In this document: in pieces, positions 46,011 to 59,085 of the stretch
Numbering within the stretch: the stretch's first letter is position 1
How the letters are laid out: the number at the start of each line of letters is the position of its first letter
NCBI RefSeq assembly: GCF_020497125.1
Contig: NC_059072.1
Coordinates: forward strand, 71,493,697 to 71,557,696
Reading direction: 5' to 3'
DNA: 64,000 nucleotides
From: Mauremys mutica
Taxonomy: Eukaryota > Chordata > Testudines > Geoemydidae
Notes under the pieces: model-generated
The model's database searches: none
What the model was told of the DNA's origin: nothing
What the model saw: the letters and a program-made list of their open reading frames with translations, nothing else
Translations under genes and position numbers: made by a program

Positions 46011-47860
46011 TCAGCTCATCAAGTGTTCCTGGTGATTTACTTGTTGACATTGTACATTAGATATAGCAGTGTTAATGCCCTCTTGAATCACAAGGGACTA
46101 ATGCCAATCCCCCATTTTATAAGGTGATATGCCATAGTGACCTCAGGGAAACATTTAAAATTGTAGAACTGCATCTTTGTCAGTAAATGTGGCATAAAAC
46201 AGAATAAATTACTGGGTTTAGAATGCTATTTTAAGCTGTAGTAACTTTGTCTGAAAGGTATTATCTAAGTACTGCCAGATAAAGGAATTATTAGGATTTG
46301 GGATGAAAATCCTATGTTTGCTTAAGCATTTGTAATAAGGGTTTCATTGTGTGAGCGTGTGATTGCAACATCACCCAGTTCTGTGCTGGTAGGATTGTGA
46401 CAGCTGTGTTATACAATATGGTGATTTGTCTTTGCTGTCCCACGGTATTCTCTGTGGAAAGGATCTGAATTTCTGAATCACTATTGTAAATGCTGTTATG
46501 TCTTGAACTGATTATATGAAAATGGTACATAGTTTGCATGTAAGGATTACACACCAACCTGGTTTGGTTCTTTCATAGGCATATTGAGCTCCTTGTACCT
46601 TGGTATTGGGTAGGTGGGCAGAATAGTCTAGTGGGTAGGTCAGATTCAGGAGGTTCCCAGAATGAATAGATCACTTAACCATTTTGTGGATTTTTTTTTA
46701 AATTGTTTTGTGTGTGTGTGTGTTGTTTAGGGGTACAGGGCAGGATCCCTTACCCATCTAAAATCAACCCAATTATAAAGTATAAGTAAAAGCCAGATCA
46801 GCATATTGGCTTAGGTTTTCAGGTTAAAAAAACATTGCAGTAAGAAACATTCTATTAGACTAGCATTCCTGAAAAAGAGCTGATTTACTGTGGAGAGGAT
46901 GTTATCCTGTTTGAAATAATCCAGAGATTTGATACCTAGCAGCATTCACCCATCCATTCATTCTTCTCAGATAGTTGCATGTGGTTTGCAGTTTCAAGGG
47001 TCTTTTACATGAGACCATAAAAAAAACAAGGTTCTTTGTACTCTGAATGAATATTTAAAATTCTCAAGGCAGTTTTCATCAGAGTAGGTCTCACTGTCCA
47101 AAAATTCCCTCCATGGCACAACTGTGAAGTGTGCTATCTACCTAGTAGTGTTTGTGTTCAGCTTTTGTTGAAATCTTTTTATGCACTTTTTTGAATCTCA
47201 GGAAGCCATTTATTGGCTGGAAATAACCTGAGGCTTTGTCTTTGTGTTTCGATTCCTAGATAGTGGAAATACCACACAGATCAGGATTGTGCTATTTAAG
47301 CCCCATTCATGGCTCCCTGAGGCATTAGAAAGCTGTGGAAAGCATCAAAAGAAAATAATTGAAATACAGATCTTCAATCCCCATTTGCACACCATCTTCC
47401 ACTTAAGCTCTTTAAGAAATATCTAGTTTTGACTTAGTTTTGACCTTTCAGAATGGTCAGTACATTGGCTGGTTTGATGAATCTTACTCCTGCCCATGTC
47501 CCAATATTGTGGGGCATCTATGCAGGACACTTGGAGCCCATCTATCAATAGCTTCTCTGCTGACTGCTATTCCAAGTCCTTTCCCTTCAGTGTTGTCAAC
47601 AATTGGAAGGAAACTCCATGGAAAACAGTACTATAGGGTCAGCCTTATCTTCTGTGGAGAAATCTTCTCACATTTGAACAAGGATGTTGCCACAGGTCTT
47701 CAGTCCCTATAGCCTCCCAAAATGGGAAGGAATGGATTTTGTGGGATCAGTGAGCAAAGGGGGGTATGCCATTGAGTGACTTCTCTTCCTTTTCTATTCC
47801 CCCCTGGGTGTTTTTCTCCTCTGCACATATAACAAGGGAGAGAATATGGGTCATATTTTG
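46011..47860. other. Non-coding DNA, no feature recognised
   Basis: A (TG) run lies at 46710-46722. A plus-strand frame at 47440-47712 has no recognisable domain. Confidence 0.45.
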
Positions 47861-47961
47861 TAATATACTTTGGGATCCTTGAGGATGAAGTGGTGTATCT
47901 GATATCAGAGTTATCTCCCAATGTTGTTATGCCAATTTACTTCAGCTGAGGATCTGGCCCA
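47861..47961. repeat. Old LINE/SINE tail plus palindromic fragment
   Basis: 'tttgtaatatactttgggat' with 'ccttgaggatgaagtgg' resembles an old L2/MIR-like tail in plus orientation. It is followed at 47925-47961 by 'atgccaatttacttcagctg', 'aggatctggccc', the right arm of a palindromic element. Confidence 0.4.
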
Positions 47962-50900
47962 GAGTAACTGCACTATAGAAGCTGCATACCAAAGCTCTTC
48001 TCAGTTACAGTTTGACACAAGAACGGGTGAGTGTATTTGAATTTCACTAGTTCAGTTTCATTGAATGTCCCTTTTGAAAGCATCATCATAGAAAATCCAA
48101 AAGGGAGGTAGCCTTCTGGCAGAACAAGGCCACCCAGCTCGATCTCTAGGTGGGCCATTAAGGTAGTCTGGTTGGATATTCAGTTTACAGCCATCACTGG
48201 TGATCTTATCTCACTGCCAAAGCTTTTGGTGACCACGTGATCACTGGCCATGTCGCAGCATTACTTGAAAAACATGCTTTATAATTTGCTGGTCTTTCAT
48301 CTTAATAATATGTCAATACCAAGAAAGCTTCCAAAATCAAACCAGTGCTGATGGAAGCAATTGCTGGGCTTGGCTATCATATCCTCATTACTGACCTTGT
48401 TCTGCCACTTAAGATGGAGCAGCTGATGAACATGATGGGAATCAAAATGTCAGTCCCTCTGAGGTCAGTACATTCAGGGTGTGAAGCTGACCACCTGTGA
48501 CAATCTGAGCATTTGTCCTTGTTGCTGTAAGTTTCTCTGCCATTCAGGCAAAAAGGACCAATGGAACCTTGTGAAAGAGTAAGACTGTTTTGCAAGTAGA
48601 GGCGTTACAGTTTAGGTGTATAGAGATCAGCTTGGAAGTGGTAACTCAAAGTGCATATACACCTAAAAGGTAGCCAGTACGCTTTAAGTCAATACTGGGA
48701 ACAGTGAGACTCTCATTTATTACTTTATTACTGTCTCCATAGTGAAGTCTGTCTGATATGATGTAATGGAGAGACTTGTTCCTTAATAAAAGGTTAGTTT
48801 TCTTCTTTATTAAGACTTCCCTTAACCCAATAAAACAATGTACACACACTGTCCTGTCTAGTGACTTGCGTTCTATGGATCAGTTGTGCATTGTACTGCA
48901 GGGAGGTGGGATTTATGGGGTCAAACACCATAGAAGTAAAATACTGTGCACTACAGGGGAAGGAAAATTGCAAAAGAAAGAACATGTTTTTGGTTAAAAT
49001 TATGATGGAGATAGATGATATCTGGTATTACTTTCCAGACCACAGTTACTTAAAGACTGTAGTTTAAACTTCTCCTTTCTGGCAAGTCAAAACTGGAGGT
49101 TCATATGAAACATTTATCTTGGCTTTGCTGCTAAGTGGCAAACAAATAAGCATTCATGTTTTCAAAGCCCTGCTAAGGTCCTGTCTATGCTGAGATTTAA
49201 AACCATTTAAGTACCTTTCTAGACAAACATGATTGAATCCAGTTCTTGTTAGAAAGCTGCTAATATGGTTTCCACGGCCAGCTCACACAAAGGTCGTTCT
49301 GCATGTTTTAGCCAAGTTACTTACCTAGAGAGAAATTGTTAGCCCCCCTAATAACAAGAGCTATGTTCAAAAGATCTTCTCTGTAGAGGTGCTAATATCA
49401 TTTCAAATATCTTGAAAAACAAAGCCTAAGAAGAAAATACTAACTTAACATCACAAATGTCATAGACAATTTGGTGATAGGCAATACATTCTATTTTTTG
49501 CAGTTTTGCCTATGCAAAATTGAACTTTTGTCACAGAATTGTGATTCAGAATCTAAGCTTTCATTAAAAATAAAATTACCAACATTTATGGTTGCAAAGA
49601 AAACCTTCCGAATGCAAACCAGTGTCTTCTGACAACCTAAAACGATGAATGAGAGGAGTAAGATGCCATATTCATCTCAGTGGGTTATTAATTTAAGAAA
49701 TCTAAAGTTGACAATTTCAAAATCTGTCTGATTAAGTGTTTGACTGCTAATCCTTTTAGCAGACATCCAGCTAATTTGCCATCCCACAGACCCAAAATAA
49801 ATACTGTACTGATTATAGCATTTATTTTTATATTTAATTTAATTAAAAAAAATAAAACTAGAAGCTGCTGCAGAATTTCCATCAGAGGCTACAGATTCAT
49901 GCTGCAAAATTTAGGTCCAGTGTTACACAAAGACTACACAGAGCCTTGGTAAAAGCTGCACTTTCGATAGACTTTGCTGCACCAAAAATGAAGTTTGTGT
50001 TCATTTGAAAAAGGAAGTTTGTAATCAGAAAACCTGAGAAATCCCACTGCAGGGTTTCCTTTTCTTTGTTCCTCTTTATTGAATAATATAATGCATTCCA
50101 AATAATGCTTCTGCCCCTTCTGATTCTGGGGGCTGCTGTCAGACAATTGCTTTTGATGGCTTCTAAATGTTGTTCTTCCACTCCTCTTTATGCATCTTTG
50201 CATCGTCATTTCATTCTGTTTCCACAGTTTTCACTGATTCCATTCCTAAGCGCCTCCTGGATTCTACTAATGTTGCGACCTTCTGATAAATAGGAAGGCA
50301 GTGACGCTATGGCAATTTTCGCTGCAACAGTGCTCTGTGAAGACTACCCATCAGTCCAGTCTGCTAAGATGGGTAAACAATGATAAATGGGGGTTAACCC
50401 AATTATTGTCAAAGTTATGCCGTAGCAGAGCTAGTCTTTTATAATGCTCTGACTTAGTGCTATTTATATACTGTGACACTGAGCAGTTGTTATCTGTGTT
50501 TTATTTTTTAAAAGCAGTGTCTTTAAAAAAGGCTTAAAGTGAAATCCATGGTTTTTTAAGGTCCTGAATGTTGGAAAGAGAAAACAGAATGATTTTTTTT
50601 AATTTTTATATTTTTATAGGATTTATTTTGTTAAACTCTTGTTCTCAATTCATAAGGAGACTCAGCCTCCTGATATTGAAGATGAGGAAAGTCATCCTTG
50701 CAGAAGAGGAAATCCAGGACAGCTCTGAGTCATCATTGAGATGCCTGAGTCTTGAGGGGGTTGGGTGTAGTAGTAAACATGGGAAGACCCTGTATCTCAA
50801 GAGGCAGTATTTCATGGGCATTCTACAGTCTCAGAGTGGGGAAATGCTAATGGAGAGGCTGTGCCTTAAAGGGAAAAAGGGCATTGTGTGTGTGTGTGTG

Positions 50901-52892
50901 GGGGGTGTTATATATGAAATGCAAGCTGAGTGGCTTTCTGAGTGTGAATAGGGAGCTATGTGGGGATGAAAGGTGTTTCTGGGGCAACATATGTGGGTCT
51001 GAAAAATTTCTCACAGAACAGGTAATGACATGAGAGCACACGTGTTGGGGTCGGAATCTATGAAGAGCTTCCAAGGGTGTGGGAGTGCGTTTTTCTTGGA
51101 GTGGACAGGTGCCTGAGGGGAGTGTGTATTCTATGGAAGGTTCAGAGGGCAGGTGTTTCACAGGTGGAGCACACGCAGTGTCTCTCTAGTGGAGGAGTAT
51201 ATGGAAAACTCCAGCGAAAAGTCATTTGGGAAGGAGCAAGCCACTAGTAGCCTTTTCCAAAACGTCTGCCCCTTCCCCCCGCCCCCCGGCTGTAGGAGAG
51301 CAGTGTTGCATGTACCACATTGTGTATCTTATTTTCAAGTCATTATCTTTGTAGCCTATTTCAGTTGCAAATCAAGTAATTGACTTTTCATGTCATACAA
51401 ACCTAAAATATATTGTTTTAAGAATCTAGGTGGACAGCAACATAAATCAAGTAGGAGCAGGTCATTGTTCCGTGTTTCTTGATCTAAATTGAGAGTATGC
51501 TGTAATGAAACTTTAAAAGGAATAGAGAGGCAGAGTTTGCCATAGCAAAGTATGTGATTGTGACTGACAGCCCATGAATGAGAAACAGAAGGCCCCACAC
51601 ATGCAACTGGCCATATCCAGGGTCAAACCCTAGAAAAATAGGACCAAGGCTGCGCAGATGGATGCACAAGGAAGAATTTCTTCCAGTCCATATCAAAAGG
51701 AGCAGTTAGCCTGGTCTACAATTGAACAATTTGCCAGAAGCTTGTGTTGATATGGTTTAAAAAAATAAATAAATCACATGCCGATAGTTGCAATGTTGTA
51801 CTCAGTAGTAGTCGTCTTCCTTTAGAGCTAACAAATGTTTGACAAACAACAGGGTTACCCAAACTTCATACCCGCGAAAAAGGAACAATGAAAACAAACC
51901 CATTTGAATTTATAGATATTGGGTTTTGTTTCTAATACAGTTTTATAAACCTTACGTCTCCATTTACATTTCTGGGTTATTTTAATTTGTTTCCCTCAAT
52001 ATCAATTAATGTATATATTATCAGTGGTTAGAAGTACATAAGAAGGGAAATTTCTATGTTTAATGGCTTTCTTTGTTCCATTGCTGTAGATTTTTGTTGT
52101 TCTCTATCTGAATTTTTTCCCATTTTTTCTATAGGTTTTTTTTGGTTTTGCTATTCTTTCTTATGCATGATTTTTCATGGAGATTCTTATTGTTTAGTTT
52201 AGTTTCTTATTGTTTAGTGGAATGGCTGCTTCACATCAAATGAGCAAGTGACTCTTCTCTGCTCAGACGCGTGCAGCCAGTGAAAATTTGTCTCGTGTTC
52301 TCCAAAGCCTGGCAGACTCATGGTCTAAATTTACAAGCCTTCGAGATTGTTCTGCAGTATTGTGCCAAAGGTTGTCGTCAAATGTAGGTCCATTCCTCTT
52401 TTATTGATATCCTCCTAGTTGTACTTTCTCAGAAATATATTTCTTTCACATCTAGGCTATGGGTTCAAATTTCAGTGAGCTCAGTAGTGACTGAAAGCCT
52501 GTGCCATCCCATAGTTGTTTGACCTACAGTTTTCTAGGCACAATGGTGCACAGAGGGCCACAACAGAAAAAAACAGACCTTCGCTGTCAATCTCAGCAGA
52601 GAGGCGAAGTATGAAATGGGGATGGAAACTGGTTTAACACCCCAATAGGTCGTGGTCTTTCCACCTCAGGCTAATACACTTCAGGGGTGAGGTATGGAAA
52701 GGTATGCTGCCATTATCGGTGCTGTACACATTCTGTGGACGTACTGGTTCTGTCTCCACGGATGTTGAGCCAAATGTTATGCACATTTAAAACTCAGAAG
52801 CAGGCCTTCATTTTTAAAATACTGTACATACAAATGTTAGCACAAAGCTTTCAGCTTCTTCTCTCCATTTGTAACTTATTGCTTCCGGTGTT
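47962..52892. other. Non-coding DNA, no gene recognised
   Basis: About 4.9 kb with no recognised mobile element. A 63-codon open frame at 48309-48500 (plus) sits in a longer frame with several stops; see the findings. A (GT) run lies at 50885-50900, and a direct repeat of 'ttcttattgtttagt' occurs at 52184 and 52204. Confidence 0.4.
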
Positions 52893-52990
52893 TCCCACGC
52901 TACTAATGTCAAGCTTACTGGTCTGTAGTGTCCTAGATTCTCTATGCATCTTTCTGAATATCAGTGTCAGATTAGCTTTTCTTCTGGCCA
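52893..52990 (-). mobile_element. CR1-type LINE reverse-transcriptase relic
   Basis: Read on the minus strand, one frame gives KANLTLIFRK, close to the KANVTPIFKK-type start of the CR1 reverse-transcriptase domain. It is followed at DNA level by 'ctacagaccagtaagctt', which corresponds to the usual NYRPVSL motif after a frameshift. The fragment is short and broken. The plus-strand frame 52687-53130 that covers it is antisense chance. Confidence 0.6.
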
Positions 52991-53834
52991 TGGGCAACTC
53001 CTCTGTTTCTAAGGAGATTTTCTTTGGCTTGTCTGCTAAAGGTTCTTCTGTCTGTCCAAATTTCTTTCAGCTGTTTGGTATTGATCTGGCTATTGCATCT
53101 GAGACCTCAGATGCTCTGAGGTTTTTGTAAAATCTTGATCACCTGAGCTGAGATCATCCCCTCCACTTGTGCAAGTGAAGGGGAACTAAGGCAAGTAGAA
53201 GGCCTGGAGTCAGGCTGGAAAGGGGAGGAGTGCTGTCTCACCATAGGACAGCATTAACTCCTGTGCAATCCCCTCCAGAGCTGCTAATGAGCAGCTGCTG
53301 GAAAACTCAGCCAGTGGCAGCATGTGGAACAGCAAGGAGCATCAGCTGTTTACTCAGGATAGCTCCTGAGTCTGCAGATCTTGGGACTGCCCTTTCCCAC
53401 TGATCTCTGAGAATTATGGGGCTGTGAAACATCTGCATGGGAGTCTCCAAGCCATTTCCAATAGAGGGATTGATGTCCTGAAAACTACATGAGAGTTACT
53501 TCATGGATTTCTCAGTCCCCTTCTAACACCATCTTGGGTTTCTTTGGTTTGTTTTCTTTGGTGCGAGGGGACAGTCTGGCCCTTGTTTTTATGTGATATT
53601 CATTCTCTTCAGCATTTCCCCTTTCTCCTCAGAAAAATATTTCTTCCCTTGGTCTTTTGTATGAATGCACAGAATACATTTTATTTTATGGCAGTGTCTT
53701 CCTGTTCTGCAAATAAATTACTTTCCAAGTTGCTTAGCAGCCTTGCTCTCCCCTAAATACTTAATAAAACAGGTATTTAACAAATAAATGTCATTTGTAG
53801 TGAAAATACTCTCTTCCATTTATGCTAGACACAA
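52991..53834. other. Non-coding DNA, possibly further LINE remnants
   Basis: The first part may continue the decayed LINE, but no motif is clear. The remainder is unique-looking. Confidence 0.35.
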
Positions 53835-54690
53835 GTGACCACACTGCATCTTAAGTGAGAGGGTCATTGTCCTGGCTTGCTGGAGGAAGGGTAGGAGTGC
53901 TTTACAGGTGGTGGTGGTGGGGGAGACAGGAGGTCAGAAGTTGCTGCAAAAAAGGGGGCGTGGGGGGTCAGCGTGGTGATGCTGACTCATTCCTTGGGAA
54001 CGGAAGTGTGGAGAGCTTGAAAAGGGGCATTCCTGGGCATGAGAAGCCCATTCTCCACGCAGCACACACCCTCCCTCCCCTTGAGGTGGCAAGTATCAGG
54101 TTTGGTTATGACCTGCTGCAGCCACTCCTTTTTAGAGGGACTGGGAAGGAATTTTTCCCTCACCACCATATTTTTTTGCCTTCCCCAGCAGGTGTCAGGG
54201 AAGACCTATTATGGTGAGGAGGAAAGGGGCTTAGGCTATATGTCGCAACTCATTTTGTAAGTGTGGGATGGATGCCCAGTGCAGGTACTCCATAGGGAAG
54301 GCCTCTAGTGACCAGCTAAATGGCCTGGTAAAGGACTTAAAAAGGAAGTGTCGGTTAAAGGAACAGGATGGGGGTGGTGGTTTGGGTCTCCTCTGATTGA
54401 TATAGCAGGGAGCCAACCCCACTTCCTTATAGCACACTTTAACCCTCCTACGAGGGGGGCGGATTATAGGGTCCCAGCTATGGATTGGCTGGGGAGGACC
54501 TCTATGGAAAAAGAAGGGGAGCTGGCAGAAGACCCCCGGGTAATTAGGAAATGAACATGGAGTTGCCTGCACAGTACACTTTTATCTGCTGGGTAGTCCC
54601 AGACATCTAAAAATAAAGTTGTGGTCTGATTAAATCTGTATCAAGTGTCTCCTGCCCTGCTTCCAGTATAGCTGGACAATGAAATAAACC
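53835..54690 (+). repeat. Interspersed repeat with poly(A) signals, family unassigned
   Basis: I recognise this as a dispersed turtle repeat from stretches such as 'ggtttggttatgacctgctg' and 'gcctggtaaaggacttaaaa'. Two AATAAA signals lie near the right end (54612-54617 and 54683-54688), which suggests an LTR or a polyadenylated retrosequence in plus orientation. No terminal repeats are certain. Overlapping frames on both strands (53855-54217, 54231-54572) show no domain. Confidence 0.45.
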
Positions 54691-54719
54691 TTAACATCAG
54701 GTAAGTACTGCTAGGTGCG

Positions 54720-54790
54720 CACTTTTGAAAATCAGGCCACTTATTTAGAATGCCTACCATTAGGCACCTGCTTTTGAAAATCTTGACCAT
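54720..54790. repeat. Fragment of 'ttttgaaaatc' MITE family
   Basis: 'cacttttgaaaatcaggcc' and 'gcacctgcttttgaaaatc' flank 'gcctaccattaggc'. The words match those of the palindromic element at 38098-38265. Confidence 0.45.
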
Positions 54791-55936
54791 AAAGTTAATT
54801 ATATTTAAGTGTTGTCTGGTATTTCAGTATAAAAACTTAAAGCAATGCCCAGAGTTATCAAAGTATACTGCTGCATTTGGGATTGATTCCGGACATACAC
54901 AGGTCATGCTGGAGAGTGAGTGACTTAAGGTAGATAATTTAACATTGTAAAAGTGCTTGGGGATATCCTGGATGGCCTCTTGGGGAGGGCTGTTTTTTAA
55001 TAAAAGTGATCTTCAACATAGGTTTTTGTGTATAAGTCTATTGCTTCTCCCAGTATGAGATCTTCAGAACAGTTTATAACCCTCTGCATTTACCCCTCTC
55101 TTAATTTTCATTCTCCTCTTGCCAGGTTTCAATTGATTCCAGGATGATAAAATCTTTTTTCTGTGCTTGTATTTCTGGTTCCTTTCTTTTCTTTGTCAGG
55201 CTTCTTGCATTTATGTGTACAACACAAATGGAGTGCCCTCTGCATGACCTCCATACCATTTTCTGAAGTCTTAAGCACTATTTCCTGGTGTCTCTTGCTC
55301 TCTAGACTTTACGGTATCTGTTTCACAGCCCAGTACTATTTCCTCCTGTCTACTGATTTGCTTGTTTTATTTGTTTCTTACGTCCTCTCTGGTTGCTATA
55401 AAACCCCATCCTCTCTTCTTTTCCTGTCGGAAATGGCCGTTGCTTGGGTTAGGTAATTAACTGCTGCCCACCAGATCTAAGGGCTGGAAACCAACTGGTG
55501 TTTTGAAGGTTCACACAGGTTGCAGGAAATAATTAGCCTTTGATGCCTCCCCAGTTCATCCAATGGCAAAACACTGAGGCCTGATGCACACCGTGTTATT
55601 TATTTCAGTGTCTAAGAGCACCTATTTATAAGCATTTCTAGGCACTTACACAGCATTCATAAAAAAATATGTACAATGGCAAGGAAAGTGTGTTAGAATG
55701 ATTTACACAAGAGGCCTTGCTGGATGTCAGATGTGACATTCCCTTAGTGATGTCCAAGCCAATGGTGGAAACAGCTGTCCTGCCAGGGTAGACAATGTTA
55801 CCCAGGGTTCTTTCAACCCAAAGCTCTTGGTAACTTATACTCTGTGCAAGGTGGTGTCAGGAAATAAATCAGGGGAGACATGGCTGTCTGACTGATAGAT
55901 GAAAAGAAAAAGAAAATAATTGGAGATATACCAAGC
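54791..55936. other. Non-coding DNA, no feature recognised
   Basis: A Phe/Leu/Ser-rich frame at 55163-55456 comes from a pyrimidine-rich stretch. No exon or repeat recognised. Confidence 0.45.
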
Positions 55937-56102
55937 TCCTAGAACTGGAAGGGACCTTGAAAGGTCATTGAGTCCAGCCCCCTGCCTTTACTAGTAGGAC
56001 CAATTTTTTGCCCCACATCCCTAAGTGGCCCCCTTAAGGATTGAACTCACAACCCTGGGTTTAGCAGGCCAATGCTCAAACCACTGAGCTATCCCTCCCC
56101 CC
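55937..56102 (-). mobile_element. Turtle SINE: tRNA-like head and CR1-like tail
   Basis: Read on the minus strand, the element starts with a tRNA-like head, 'ggatagctcagtggtttgag', containing an A-box-like TAGCTCAGTGG. Then follows a B-box-like 'ggttgtgagttcaatcc'. The body leads into a tail whose complement, 'tagaactggaagggacctt', is CR1-like. This is the architecture of the tortoise pol III/SINE (Cry) family, whose tail is shared with a CR1 LINE that supplies the reverse transcriptase. It looks nearly full length. It is a retroposon, not a functional tRNA gene. Confidence 0.85.
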
Positions 56103-56105
56103 AAT

Positions 56106-56830
56106 GGCTGGCACAAAGAGGACAACTCAAGAGTGCTTTCACTTAAAGCTACACTTTATTTAGTCTTAAGCACTTACATGCGTCCACAACAGATTAGTAA
56201 AACACCCCCAACCCTTGATAATTACCAAAGCCGAGTATGGTTCTCGACTGAAACAGTGGCAGGCTTCCAGTGGCCAAATCTTCCGTCTGCCAGTGGGGAC
56301 TGCGAAATGTATCCAGAGGGAGAGTCCAAAAAGAGTCCCCAAACAAGTCCAATTATCTCAAGCTTTTTCCCCTTATTTATACATTGGTAATAGAATGACA
56401 CATCCCTTTAAAGAACACGTGTAAAGTAATCAGTTCCAATGGGCAAGCAAGAGGCTCCTTCTGATTACTGATTAATCAGGTGTGGGTTTTTCCAGAGTTG
56501 GTAGCCTTGAGATCCCAATAGACATTCCTGAGGCACATCCTGCTCTTTTAAAATGCATGTATCAGCAACTTCAACACAATTCTTATCAGGAAGGACGCGG
56601 GGTCAAGCTTCTCTTTCTGTGGCACCCCAAAACTCCACCCCCCCTTCCTGCCTTGGTCAAGCTGAGACTGCTGAATGGCCAATTTACAGCTTGCAGACTA
56701 GGCTGCCTTTAACAATAAGCCATAGTGGTTTCAGGCACTCTACTGGTTTGCCAAAGTCTCCCCATACAGACAATACCCCAGTAGCAAAGCAAGAAGAGTC
56801 CTAGGTGGCTCCTCACCTGCACGGTGGCCC
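56106..56830 (-). mobile_element. LTR of an LTR retroelement
   Basis: On the minus strand a CCAAT word and a TATAAATAAGG box (56373-56382) lie about 220 bp before an AATAAA signal (56155-56160). This is the promoter-to-poly(A) order of an LTR. I recognise stretches such as 'aacacccccaacccttgata' as part of a turtle LTR. The left edge touches the SINE at 56102; the right edge is uncertain. No adjacent coding region is visible. Retroviral or Gypsy origin cannot be decided here. Confidence 0.5.
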
Positions 56831-58239
56831 CTTGCCTCAGGCATGCCCACCGTGGCTAAGATTTTGGGACTGAAAGTAGTAGCAGCAAGGTGACACCCCA
56901 AGTTAAAAAGCTTGCATGGATGTAAGAGGCCTAGTTAGAACACAAATTTGGGTGCTTAGAGGGTTTTCAAATCAGGAATTCTATGAGATTTCCCATGACG
57001 AATGGAACTTGCACACCTCTGAGGGCTCCTCGGGTGGACAGTGCTACCTACTAGAATGGAAACCACATGTCCCATAAACAAGTTGTGAGTTGCTGTTTAT
57101 GGTTGCTATGGCAAGACTTCCCAGATCCTGCCATGACTCTTGTGTTCTCATGTGTAGTCCCAGATCCTCTTTAAAAATACCATCCCTGCTCAGAACCTTA
57201 GGTTCTGCTCTTCTCCTTTTCTATCTGTACTCCTCTTTCTTACAGTTTATATGCTCTTTTTCCTATTTTTCTTATTTCCTCATTTTTACTGCTACACCCT
57301 TCAATCTGCTCCCTCCTTTCCTAGCTCTTATGTCTAATTTTCACATATTTTGCTGACACACTAATTCTCTCTCATTCTTTCTATTTTCTTACCTCCTTCC
57401 ACTTCCAAGAAATAGATTCCATTTTGTCCCTCTGTGCCCTGCCACAATTTGATACTCAGTCCTGATGCTGGTGAGGAGAAGCCTGGACAAGGGCCCAAGC
57501 TAAGTCAACAGAGTCCTGCGTATGTTCTCAGTGTCTGAGCTGCCTGTAGGTTCGCAACACACAGCCCTTTCTGGAGTTAGTGAGAATCTCTGACTCTACT
57601 TGTGGAGGTTTTGAGGACTTGTGTGGATAGGAAAGCTCACTGTAGGCCAAGTTGAGAGAGTAAGCTGACAACGTGTGATAGACTTGGTGTAGGATACACT
57701 TGCTCTTAGCCAATCTCAGTTGTTACTTTTGCCAGTTTAGCTGGTGAAATTTGCCTCACTAGGTGATAAGGCTGCTTCAGGACTTTGTAAGATTGATAGA
57801 GGCACTGGAGCAGGCTCTCAAAACAAGGACATACAAGGTGTTCGGGAGCACAGGCAACCCTAACTCAAGTGCCCTTTCCTGAAATATTAGGGCCAAGTTT
57901 TGGAAAAATTGTACACCAGGCAGGAACAGGACAATGAATAGAAAATGCAACAACAGACTCATCAAGGAAGGTACAAGAAAGGTGAGCGCCAGCTTAAGTT
58001 TTCAGTTATAAGTATAGTCCCTCCCCTGTGGTTTGGTTCCGTCTCCCTGGCGCTTGCTAATCAGAGTAACTTTTTCCTTACCTCATATGGGTTGGGTCCT
58101 TGGTTCATTGTTGCATGACCTGGTGCCTCCACCTCTTTGTGCCTGGGACACAAGCGGTAATGGCCATTGGGAAAATAACGAATACTCCAATTTTTAACAA
58201 GGAGCCTGATCCCGTGCACAAGAAACAAAATACAATAAT
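56831..58239. other. Non-coding DNA, no feature recognised
   Basis: A pyrimidine-rich tract lies at about 57215-57410. No exon or clear repeat recognised. Confidence 0.4.
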
Positions 58240-59067
58240 ACAAATCCCCGCCAATAAAATCCAACACCAAAAAATAAATGCAACAAAGGGGTCCTTTACT
58301 GGGGACAGGCACTAGGGAAGGAAGGGATTAGTGTTAACTAAGAAATACTAAAACATTAATAATGCAACAAATTCCCCACCCCTAACCACTGTACCACAAA
58401 ACCCACTGTACCAGCTCCCTCTCTGGCACCCACTGGAATGCCTAGAGTCCAGAGATGGTTGTAGCTGCAGTGCAAACATTCACTGGCTTGGATGGAGCCC
58501 TCTTACAGTGTTTTCACCCCTGAGTGGAAGCAGGGCCATCCCTTGGCTCCTTGGTCTGGAGTCCTGGGGAAGTCTCTGCTGGCTCTGGGTAGCTGGTACC
58601 AGGCTGGTGGTTTGCCTCCCTGGATGCCGGTTTCTGCAGCACTGGAACAGGTTCAATCACACACTAGATCCCATGGCAGTTCAAAGCTTCCCTTTGTGGG
58701 GTTTGGAGCTAAGCAGAGAGTTCGACTGCCTAGGCTGTTCTCCTTTCTCAGCTAAAGTCAAAGGCTCCAAAAGTGAAACTAAACTTAGCCCCTTTCGTTT
58801 GTCTCTGGGTCAGGCTGTCCCTGCCCACTGAACTCTCCTGGCTCACAATTGGGTCAGCAAAGTGCCTGTATAAATCACTCCATCAGAAACCTCCCCGGTG
58901 GTCCTGGCTAGAGTTTCCAGCCCTTTATGTCCCTGTCCTGTATTTTAAGCATGCTGGGAAATGGTGTCCGGAGGCTCTGGAGTTGTTGCTGCTGTACTCT
59001 ATAGGGTAGGACTCCTAGAGGCTCAGTCCAGTGTTCTAGGATCTGACAAACTCCAAAGGAGGTTACA
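58240..59067 (-). repeat. LTR-like interspersed repeat
   Basis: The right end 'aaaggaggttaca' gives a minus-strand start TGTAACCTCC, as for an LTR beginning with TG. Internal stretches such as 'ctggtaccaggctggtggtt' and 'aagcatgctgggaaatggtg' are ones I associate with a turtle repeat. The left boundary, promoter and poly(A) site are not clear. The open frames 58492-58755 and 58508-58831 overlap in different frames and are not genes. Confidence 0.38.
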
Positions 59068-59085
59068 CAAATATTAAATGTTCTT

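Noticed and set aside
52687..53130. 147-codon plus-strand open frame
   Set aside because: It covers a CR1 reverse-transcriptase relic in antisense. The hydrophobic look comes from T-rich sequence.
56024..56098. tRNA gene on the minus strand
   Set aside because: A-box-like and B-box-like words are present, but the sequence continues into a CR1-like tail and has diverged promoter boxes. It is the head of a SINE.
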